Assembly: GCA_900555745.1 (NCBI GenBank) | Contig: USMH01000016.1 | Location: 1 to 12,269 of the forward strand | Source: an uncultured Collinsella sp. | GTDB lineage: Bacteria; Actinomycetota; Coriobacteriia; Coriobacteriales; Coriobacteriaceae | Reading direction: 5' to 3' | Length of the DNA: 12,269 nucleotides | In this document: positions 7,287 through 12,269 of the stretch, piece after piece | Numbering within the stretch: position 1 is the first letter of the stretch | How the letters are laid out: each line of letters starts with the position of its first letter | Notes under the pieces: generated by a model | Told to the model about the DNA's origin: nothing | What the model saw: the letters and a program-made list of their open reading frames with translations, nothing else | The model's database searches: none | Translations under genes and position numbers: made by a program

Positions 7287-8057
7287 TTGGCAAACGATAC
7301 AAATGGCGCGATGTGCGCGAGCGGTGCTGCCGGCGCCGAGACCACGCCGCTCATCGAGTTTCGCGACGTGGTGTTTTCCTATGCGGGTCGTACGGTGGTC
7401 GACGGCGTTTCGCTGCAGGTGGATCGTGGTGAACTCGTTGCTCTGCTTGGTCCTAACGGTTGTGGCAAGACGACGATCATGCGCCTTATCAACGGCCTTG
7501 AGCTCGCGGATGCCGGCGCATACCTGTTTGACGGACGCGTGGTCGATGCGGCGTATCTGAAGGATTCTGCTGCTGCTCAGAAGTTCCACCAGCGCGTGGG
7601 CTTCGTATTCCAAAACGCCGACGCCCAGCTGTTCTGCGCTACGGTGGGCGAGGAAGTTGCTTTTGGTCCCGCGCAGATGGGGCTGCCGGCAGACGAGCTC
7701 GAGCGCCGCGTGCGCGATGCCATGGGGCTGTTTCAGGTTGCCGACCTTGCCGACGCCTCTCCCTATCAGCTCTCGGGCGGGCAAAAGAAGCGTGTGGCGC
7801 TGGCGGCAGTTGTATCGATGAACCCCGATATCCTAGTGCTCGATGAGCCCACCAATGGGCTCGACGAGGATTCATGCGACATCGTGGTCAACTTCTTGCT
7901 GGCCTACGTCGCGGCGGGTAAGACGGTCTTGATGAGCACGCATCACCAGGATTTGGTGCGACGCCTGGGTGCCCGTGCAATCTATATCGATCGATATCAC
8001 CATGTGGTCGAGGCGCCTTCGCCGTCGTATGGAACCGAAAGCGGTACTACGGACTAG
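7287..8057 (+). CDS. cbiO: ECF transporter ATP-binding protein CbiO/NikO
   Basis: ABC ATPase that powers the CbiMNQ/NikMNQ metal transporter from the cytoplasmic face. From the chosen TTG start (256 residues) all motifs are intact: Walker A GPNGCGKTT (55-63), Q-loop FVFQNADAQLF (107-117, the FQNPDxQLF type typical of ECF ATPases), signature LSGGQKKR (162-169), Walker B ILVLDEPTNGLD (182-193) and switch His in STHH (217-220). It is the last gene of the three-gene operon, 44 bases after cbiQ, and a single ATPase gene implies a homodimer in the complex. The start is uncertain: ATG at 7263 would add eight residues but lacks a good ribosome site. The N-terminal approximately 20 residues are low-complexity and unlike the family. 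Confidence 0.93.
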   Translation: MANDTNGAMCASGAAGAETTPLIEFRDVVFSYAGRTVVDGVSLQVDRGELVALLGPNGCGKTTIMRLINGLELADAGAYLFDGRVVDAAYLKDSAAAQKFHQRVGFVFQNADAQLFCATVGEEVAFGPAQMGLPADELERRVRDAMGLFQVADLADASPYQLSGGQKKRVALAAVVSMNPDILVLDEPTNGLDEDSCDIVVNFLLAYVAAGKTVLMSTHHQDLVRRLGARAIYIDRYHHVVEAPSPSYGTESGTTD

Positions 8058-8077
8058 TTGCTGCGTAGAGCGTGCGT

Positions 8078-8095
8078 AGCCGCCCGCGCGGCTTT
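8078..8095 (+). terminator. Weak intrinsic terminator after the CbiM/Q/O operon
   Basis: AGCCGC (8078-8083) and GCGGCT (8088-8093) form a six-pair GC-rich stem with a four-base loop followed by only three T residues, 20 bases after the cbiO stop. Termination may be partial, so some transcripts could continue into the next gene. Confidence 0.45.
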
Positions 8096-8102
8096 GCCGT
8101 GA

Positions 8103-8111
8103 TGGTATAGT
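8103..8111 (+). promoter_or_regulatory. Extended -10 promoter of the phospholipase-C-like gene
   Basis: TGG-TATAGT (8103-8111, hexamer 8106-8111) is an extended -10 element. No good -35 is seen 17 bases upstream, where the terminator stem sits. Initiation would be near 8118, giving a leader of about 20 bases to the ATG at 8138. Confidence 0.45.
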
Positions 8112-8137
8112 TATCCAGGTTTTTTATGGGGGTGGCT

Positions 8138-8986
8138 ATGCCAAGTTGGAACATTCATATCGCTCAGACGGAGCGTTTGCTGGAGCGCACCGGTGCACTT
8201 GCCAATAGCGTGCGCGACCGCAATGCCTTTTTGTTTGGCTGCGTGGTTCCGGATATCTTCGTGGGCTATATGGTCCCTGGCATCGCCGATCCCATCCCGT
8301 ACCGCATTACGCACTTTGCAAAGCCCGAGCCTATCCCTAAGCCTCGTGAGCATGAGTTCTGGGATACCTATGTGGCACCGTTGCTTAAAAGTTCGCCCAC
8401 CGGTGCGCCAGCCGCGGCTACCTCGATTGTCGAGGAGCGCGAGCGACTGAATCGCGTGCACTATCCCCAGCGCTACAGGGATGCCGAGCCGGTTGTCGGT
8501 CCCGGCGCTCGTGAGTTCTCGCTTGCGTCCGAGGACGTGGCGCAGTCGTTGCTCGATTTAACGCTGGGTGTCTGGTCGCATCTGGTGGCCGACACCGTAT
8601 GGAATACGCGCGTGAATCAGTACCTGGAGGCGCACGGCGGCAAGCCGTGTGAGGAGTTCCGCATTAAAAAGCAAGGCGACTTTGACTGGTTCGGCAAGAC
8701 GCTCGGCATTGTTTCGATTCCGCGCGCGACCGATCGCCTGTATACTGCGGCGACGCGTTTTGGGCAGTATCCCATCCATAAGGAGTATGTGCTCAAGACC
8801 ATCGGCGTTATGCACGAGATCGTGCGCGAAAACCCCGGCGAGCCCGACCATCCGCCATACCGCCTGCTGACCGAGAAATTCTTCGACGCAACGTTTACCG
8901 AGGTCATCGAGCTGACCGAGGCGGGTTTTGCCGCCCGTGTCGAATCGCCCGATGTGCCTGCGCTGCCCCTGATTGCTAGCTGCTAG
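8138..8986 (+). CDS. Zinc-dependent phospholipase C-like protein (PF00882-type), function unproven
   Basis: A 282-residue protein that resembles the zinc-dependent phospholipase C/S1-P1 nuclease fold family. Candidate metal ligands in family-like contexts are His 7 (SWNIHIAQTE), Asp 39 (FLFGCVVPDIFVGYM), His 59 (RITHFA), and His 148 with Asp 152 in GVWSHLVADTVWN, the HxxxD pattern of the family. There is no signal peptide or lipobox, so unlike clostridial toxins it probably stays in the cytosol; a secreted phospholipase role should not be assumed. The start chosen is ATG 8138, with GGGGGTGG just upstream; ATG 8126 would add four residues and is nearly at the predicted transcription start. It follows the metal transporter operon by about 80 bases with its own promoter, and converges on the next gene, the stop codons sharing CTAG. 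No functional link to the transporter is evident beyond possible metal dependence. Confidence 0.75.
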   Translation: MPSWNIHIAQTERLLERTGALANSVRDRNAFLFGCVVPDIFVGYMVPGIADPIPYRITHFAKPEPIPKPREHEFWDTYVAPLLKSSPTGAPAAATSIVEERERLNRVHYPQRYRDAEPVVGPGAREFSLASEDVAQSLLDLTLGVWSHLVADTVWNTRVNQYLEAHGGKPCEEFRIKKQGDFDWFGKTLGIVSIPRATDRLYTAATRFGQYPIHKEYVLKTIGVMHEIVRENPGEPDHPPYRLLTEKFFDATFTEVIELTEAGFAARVESPDVPALPLIASC

Positions 8987-10056
8987 CTGGCCGGCCCGGC
9001 AGTGAATAGCTCAACCCAATCGACAAGTAGCTCTTGCCGTAAGGTATCTTCGGTGGTGCGTTCCTGATCGGTCTTTGGGATGTAGGGGAGCCCCGCCTTT
9101 TTATGAATGAGCTCGGCGATGTTGTTAAAGCTCTTCGTGTCCTTGATCTGGCCGTAGGTTATCTGGATAACGTCATAACCCATGCTTGTGAGGGACGTGG
9201 TGCGTTCGGCATCGGAGAGGCTTGCGGCTTCGCTGTCATGGGCGGAGCGGCCTTGGCATTCCAGAATGACGCCCATGCTGTCGGTGCTGCTCTCTATGAG
9301 GATATCGGCGTAGCAGCAGGTTTTGTCATACAGTGAGCGCGCGGAGTCGCTGAGTGGGATGCGCACGTTGTTTGCGATGTCGATGCCCATGCCGCCCTCG
9401 TCGCGGGGGAGCGAGACAAGCATGGAGGTCTGTACTTCGAAGGGCGAGGCAGTTTGCCCCGTCATGTGCTCGGCCGCCCAGCGCAGTTGTTTAACGCCGC
9501 GCAGGCCTGCGGCCTGCTTGGCGAACGCGGCGATATCCGTTGCGGTAAGAAGCGGCGTGCGCTTCCACAAGTTGGTGTCATTGCCCTTGGTGTCGTAAAC
9601 TCGCTCCCAGCCACAGTTGGGTGGAATGAGCTTAAGCGAAATAGCTTCATCAAGTTGTTGTTGCGTTCGCTCGCAGGGCTTAAACACTGCAAAGGAGCCG
9701 CACATCTCGTAGCACGCCATAAGTAGCTGTTTGCGGGAGACCTGCGTAGCAAGGTTGAGTAGCGTAAGCTCAGGCGACGTGACATCAAACCCATGTTCAG
9801 TCTGCCTAAACGACCCCGGAGGTGGTTCCTGGGTCAGGAGGTGCGACTTGAACAAGCTACGTGATCCGGATTGTGCCCGAGTGAATACAAGCCTGTGAAG
9901 CGGTTCGTGAAGCAGGTCTTTTACAACTGCATGACTTCCGAGGCCGCAACATCTGCGATCCATATTGCCAAGGCTAATGGCGGGGTAAAGGCCTAATACC
10001 TGCGGCGGGATGCGGAAGTAGTTAAAGGCGGATTGCCCACAAAGCGTCAGGTCCAT
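8983..10056 (-). CDS. Unknown-function protein with degenerate DUF559/Vsr-like endonuclease domain
   Basis: A 357-residue protein of unknown role. The N-terminal part (MDLTLCGQSAFNYFRIPPQVLGLYP) and the central SPELTLLNLA...LLMACYEMCGSFAV segment (94-124) resemble AbiEi-like and DUF559-linked actinobacterial proteins. The middle GVKQLRWAAEHMTGQTASPFEVQTSMLVSLPRDEGGMGI region (187-225) matches the SPxE...LLxLP...GGxG pattern preceding such domains. The C-terminal region (about 248-320) has Asp 251, Glu 266 and Gln 268 in ILECQGRSAH, then DAERTTSLTSMGYDVIQIT, the arrangement of DUF559 PD-(D/E)xK-like folds (commonly ExDG...H...D..R..L...G..V). The Gln instead of Asp/Lys makes catalytic activity doubtful. 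The start ATG at 10056 has an ideal AGGAGG. Codon choice is less GC-biased than in pheT or pyk, suggesting transfer. A 124-bp palindromic element sits 55 bases upstream. A regulator or defence-related role is possible but unproven. Confidence 0.72.
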   Translation of the reverse strand: MDLTLCGQSAFNYFRIPPQVLGLYPAISLGNMDRRCCGLGSHAVVKDLLHEPLHRLVFTRAQSGSRSLFKSHLLTQEPPPGSFRQTEHGFDVTSPELTLLNLATQVSRKQLLMACYEMCGSFAVFKPCERTQQQLDEAISLKLIPPNCGWERVYDTKGNDTNLWKRTPLLTATDIAAFAKQAAGLRGVKQLRWAAEHMTGQTASPFEVQTSMLVSLPRDEGGMGIDIANNVRIPLSDSARSLYDKTCCYADILIESSTDSMGVILECQGRSAHDSEAASLSDAERTTSLTSMGYDVIQITYGQIKDTKSFNNIAELIHKKAGLPYIPKTDQERTTEDTLRQELLVDWVELFTAGPAS

Positions 10057-10110
10057 AATGCCCTCCTGGCCGAAATCATCTCTTTGAAGCGAGTGATGCC
10101 AGCGTCAATC

Positions 10111-10234
10111 CGGAAGTATGCGGCAAAATCTGAACCCTATGAGCAGACCTGGCTTTTGAGGCTAGTTTATCAGGCATTTTGTTGCGAAAAAACAGGGTGT
10201 GCTCGGAGGTTCCAGAATTTGCCGCATACTTCCG
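10111..10234. repeat. 124-bp near-palindromic element (inverted repeat)
   Basis: The left arm (10111-10132, beginning CGGAAGTATGCGGCAAA) and right arm (10213-10234, reverse complement) match at 21 of 22 positions. Similarity continues inward imperfectly for another 25 bases (about 17 of 25), leaving a central part of roughly 30 bases containing TTTATCA (10166-10172). The whole can fold as one long hairpin. No transposase, no target duplication and no T-tract are visible. It may be a MITE/REP-like intergenic repeat or a structured RNA; it lies between the pyk terminator and the endonuclease-like gene, on the upstream side of the latter. Confidence 0.8.
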
Positions 10235-10416
10235 AAAACGCGGTCGATTTGGACTTTGCTAAAACGATTTATCAGCCCTGCGTGAGGTGTGGGTTTGCCA
10301 CCGGGCGAACACTTTTAGCGCTTGGGGCTTTATTTTTTGGCCTCGAAGGGTGGATTTCGCGCTTTTGGTAAAGAAATGAGTGCGTGTTTTGCCGCGCGCC
10401 GGCATTGACGCAAAGA
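10235..10416. other. Gene-free stretch between palindromic element and pyk terminator
   Basis: No convincing gene was found. An open frame on the plus strand (10033-10371) reads straight through both palindrome arms and has no ribosome site or recognisable protein. The only notable element is AAAACGATTTATCA at 10261-10274, related to two copies upstream of pyk. A T-rich run at about 10331-10338 has no clear hairpin in front of it. Confidence 0.5.
10261..10274 (+). repeat. AAAACGWTTTATCA motif, copy downstream of pyk
   Basis: AAAACGATTTATCA, 14 bases, differs by one base from the copy at 12161-12174 and resembles 12091-12104. It is seen only in non-coding DNA on both sides of pyk. Its role is unknown: repeat remnant, regulator site, or (reading TGATAAA on the other strand) a -10-like element. 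Confidence 0.45.
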
Positions 10417-10451
10417 AAAGGGTCCGGAAGGCGAAGCCTTCCGGACCCTTT
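10417..10451 (-). terminator. Intrinsic terminator of pyk
   Basis: A perfect 16-bp stem (AAAGGGTCCGGAAGGC at 10417-10432 with its complement at 10436-10451) around a three-base loop. On the minus strand it follows the pyk stop by about 29 bases and continues into TTTTCTTT. The plus-strand side has only a short TTT, so it acts mainly for pyk. Confidence 0.93.
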
Positions 10452-10479
10452 GCAATGCAAATCTGCTTGCAAGTGCGAT

Positions 10480-11940
10480 TTAGCGCACCTGAGCGACGTA
10501 AGCGACGTTGGTCGAGGAGACCTTGTCCTCGAGCTGGACGCTCATACGGGGATCGCCGGCGGTAGCGACGGTCAAATCGCCAGTCTTGACGTAGCCGAGC
10601 TCCTTGGCGGTCTCGATCGCCTTGACGATCGTGCCGTTGACGGTGCCCTGGGTAATCTCTGCCTGGTGCGGGATGACGCCCCAGTACATGATCATCTGCT
10701 GGACGGCCCACTCGTGGCGGGAGAACGCGCAGATCGGCATGTTGGGACGGAAGTGCGAAATCAGGCGAGCGGTACGACCGGTGGTCGTCGGCACGGTGAT
10801 GCACTTGGCGCCAACGGTGGTGGCCATGTTCACAGCGGACATACCCACAACGTTGTTGACGACGCGGGTGCCGTGAGCGTCAGCCGGAACCTCGAGCGGA
10901 GCGTGAGCCGGGAGGTACTTCTCGGTCTCGAGAGCAATGCTGGCCTGCATCTTAACGGCCTCGACCGGGTACTTACCGGCAGCGGACTCGCCAGAGAGCA
11001 TAACGGCGTCGGTGCCGTCGTAAATGGCGTTAGCAACGTCGGCAACCTCGGCGCGCGTCGGGCGCGGGTTCTGCTGCATGGAGTCGAGCATCTGCGTAGC
11101 GGTGATAACGGGCTTGTAGGCTGCGTTGCACTTAGCGATGATTTCCTTCTGGATGTGCGGAACGAGCTCGGGCTTGATCTCGATGCCCAGGTCGCCACGG
11201 GCGACCATGATGCCGTCGGAAGCCTCGAGAATCTCGTCGAAGTTCTCGACGCCCAGGGCGCACTCGATCTTCGGGAAGATCGTCACGTGCTCGCCACCGT
11301 TCTCGCGGCAAAGCTTGCGGATGCCGCGGACGGACTCGCCGTCACGGATGAAGGAAGCGGCGATGTAGTCGATGTTCTCGGTCAGGCCAAAGAGGATGTC
11401 CTGACGATCGCGCTCGGTGATGGCGGGCAGAGAGATGTTGACGTTGGGCATGTTGACGCCCTTGCGCTCGCCGATCAGGCCGTCGTTCTTAACGACGCAG
11501 GTCATGTCCTGGCCGTCGACGGACTCGACCTCGAGGGCAACCAGGCCGTCATCGATCAGGATGAGGGAGCCCTTCTCGACCTCGGAGGGCAGAGCCAGGT
11601 AGTCGAGGGAGATGTGCTCAGCGGTGCCGTGGAAATCCTCGGACGTGGGCTGAGCGGTGACGACGATCTTGTCGCCGGTCTTGACGGCAACCTTCTTGCC
11701 ATCGACCAAAAGGCCGGTGCGGACCTCGGGGCCCTTGGTGTCGAGCAGGATGCCGACGGGCATGCCGAGCTCCTTGGAAATACGGCGGACGCGCTCGATG
11801 CGACCGTGGTGCTCGTCGTAGGAGCCGTGCGAGAAGTTAAAACGGGCGACGTTCATGCCCGCCTTGATCATCTCGCGGATGGTCTCGTCGCTATCGCAGG
11901 CGGGACCCATGGTGCATACAATCTTGGTGCGCTTGTACAT
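10480..11940 (-). CDS. pyk: Pyruvate kinase
   Basis: Cytosolic glycolytic enzyme converting phosphoenolpyruvate and ADP to pyruvate and ATP. At 486 residues it fits the shorter bacterial class without the extra C-terminal PEP-utiliser-like domain. Conserved parts: MYKRTKIVCTMGPACDS at the N-terminus, NFSHGSYDEH (35-44), LDTKGPEVRTG (66-76), a B domain (about 77-165), the active-site PKIECALG with Lys 224 and Glu 226, MVARGDLGIE with Asp 250, and ATQMLDSM (281-288); the 24-residue distance from Glu 226 to Asp 250 equals that in the rabbit enzyme. Glu 72 occupies the position of rabbit Glu 117, which predicts a K+-dependent enzyme. The allosteric C domain runs from about 350. GGAGG five bases before the ATG supports the start. 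It is monocistronic, with its own TATAAT promoter and terminator. Confidence 0.97.
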   Translation of the reverse strand: MYKRTKIVCTMGPACDSDETIREMIKAGMNVARFNFSHGSYDEHHGRIERVRRISKELGMPVGILLDTKGPEVRTGLLVDGKKVAVKTGDKIVVTAQPTSEDFHGTAEHISLDYLALPSEVEKGSLILIDDGLVALEVESVDGQDMTCVVKNDGLIGERKGVNMPNVNISLPAITERDRQDILFGLTENIDYIAASFIRDGESVRGIRKLCRENGGEHVTIFPKIECALGVENFDEILEASDGIMVARGDLGIEIKPELVPHIQKEIIAKCNAAYKPVITATQMLDSMQQNPRPTRAEVADVANAIYDGTDAVMLSGESAAGKYPVEAVKMQASIALETEKYLPAHAPLEVPADAHGTRVVNNVVGMSAVNMATTVGAKCITVPTTTGRTARLISHFRPNMPICAFSRHEWAVQQMIMYWGVIPHQAEITQGTVNGTIVKAIETAKELGYVKTGDLTVATAGDPRMSVQLEDKVSSTNVAYVAQVR

Positions 11941-12003
11941 TCAGACCTCCATCTGACATCGTCTTGCGCTGATAGATAAACCATAAGAAATAAAACTGAG
12001 ATG

Positions 12004-12009
12004 ATTATA
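12004..12009 (-). promoter_or_regulatory. Consensus -10 box of the pyk promoter
   Basis: TATAAT on the minus strand, about 64 bases upstream of the pyk ATG, predicts a start near 11997 and a leader of nearly 60 bases. The 17-base-spaced position carries no good -35; TTGGGG lies at a 19-base spacing. The strength of the -10 makes a promoter likely. Confidence 0.6.
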
Positions 12010-12090
12010 ACGAAATGCCGACCGAATACCCCAAAAAATCGACCGTATGCCGAATTAGAAGTTCATTTTTTGCGGTAAAAACGGTATATG

Positions 12091-12138
12091 AAAAAACTTT
12101 ATCAACCGTTCTGACCGCTGCTATCTGGGCGATATTTC
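12091..12138 (+). repeat. Direct repeat unit A in the AT-rich region upstream of pyk
   Basis: Begins with AAAAAACTTTATCA (12091-12104) and ends with ACCGCTGCTATC...GATATTTC (12114-12138). The same two blocks recur in order in unit B, the second block matching at about 19 of 25 positions by eye. The open frame covering this region has no ribosome site and looks non-coding. Confidence 0.45.
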
Positions 12139-12158
12139 AGTTTGACGATGCACCGAAG

Positions 12159-12222
12159 AAAAAACGTTTTATCAATGTTGAGCATCACACGGTCTGCACC
12201 GTTGCTTATGGACCATATTTCC
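12159..12222 (+). repeat. Direct repeat unit B in the AT-rich region upstream of pyk
   Basis: Begins with AAAAAACGTTTTATCA (12159-12174) and ends with ACCGTTGCTTATGG...ATATTTCC (12198-12222). The distance between the two blocks is larger than in unit A. A short ACGGT/ACCGT stem (12189-12202) lies inside. The function is unknown; the unit may be a diverged intergenic repeat or a pair of regulatory sites for pyk or the gene beyond the right edge. Confidence 0.45.
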
Positions 12223-12234
12223 AAATGGATTGTT

Positions 12235-12264
12235 TTGGCTAGACGCGTTGCTTTGGGGTACCAT
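12235..12264 (+). promoter_or_regulatory. Possible promoter for a gene beyond the right edge
   Basis: TTGGCT (12235-12240), an 18-base spacer and TACCAT (12259-12264) on the plus strand, pointing out of the window. The match is moderate and the downstream gene cannot be seen. Confidence 0.3.
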
Positions 12265-12269
12265 AGCTC

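Noticed and set aside
10111..10234. Insertion sequence or CRISPR repeat
   Set aside because: There is no transposase gene or flanking target duplication, and only one pair of inverted arms rather than regularly spaced direct repeats.
10033..10371. A 112-codon plus-strand open frame through the palindromic element
   Set aside because: It overlaps the start and ribosome site of the minus-strand gene, reads through both inverted arms, and has no ribosome site or homology I recognise.
10384..11979. A 531-codon open frame antisense to pyk
   Set aside because: It starts within the pyk terminator region and reads the complement of a clear pyruvate kinase; no family resemblance.
12015..12242. A 75-codon open frame at the right end
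   Set aside because: It has no ribosome binding site and coincides with diverged direct repeats and AT-rich non-coding sequence.

Overview
The window looks like a chromosomal segment of a high-GC Gram-positive anaerobe, most likely a member of the Coriobacteriia such as Collinsella. This is inferred from strong GC bias at third codon positions, purine-rich ribosome binding sites, a T-box leader in front of pheST, a four-cysteine PheS, an ECF-type CbiMQO metal transporter, and a degenerate endonuclease-like protein of a kind I associate with this class. The genus is a guess from style; no rRNA or other marker is present.

Layout, left to right. (1) Bases 1-1000, minus strand: N-terminal two thirds of an M32 (Taq-type) metallocarboxypeptidase, cut by the window edge. 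(2) Bases about 1119-1418: promoter and full T-box riboswitch with a UUC (Phe) specifier and an intrinsic terminator, leading into pheS (1503-2579) and pheT (2643-5096), the two subunits of phenylalanyl-tRNA synthetase. (3) Bases 5205-5285: an intrinsic terminator overlapped by a promoter, then a perfect GTGTTAC-N14-GTAACAC palindrome of the type known for some NikR repressors. This controls a three-gene ECF transporter operon: an M-N fusion S-component (5343-6428), the T-component CbiQ/NikQ (6406-7242) and the ATPase CbiO/NikO (7287-8057). The operator argues for nickel rather than cobalt. (4) Bases 8138-8986: a cytosolic protein resembling the zinc-dependent phospholipase C family, convergent with (5) bases 8983-10056, minus strand: a 357-residue protein of unknown role with a degenerate DUF559/Vsr-like endonuclease domain; the two stop codons share one CTAG. 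(6) Bases 10057-10479: a gene-poor stretch with a 124-bp near-palindromic element and a strong terminator for (7) pyruvate kinase pyk (10480-11940, minus strand). (8) Bases 11941-12269: the pyk promoter and an AT-rich intergenic region with two diverged direct repeats and a possible promoter for a gene beyond the edge.

The T-box couples PheST production to uncharged tRNA-Phe, and the palindrome probably couples metal uptake to intracellular nickel. The rest is housekeeping (pyruvate kinase, peptidase) plus two poorly characterised genes. The least explained parts are the palindromic element upstream of the endonuclease-like gene and the related intergenic motifs on both sides of pyk.
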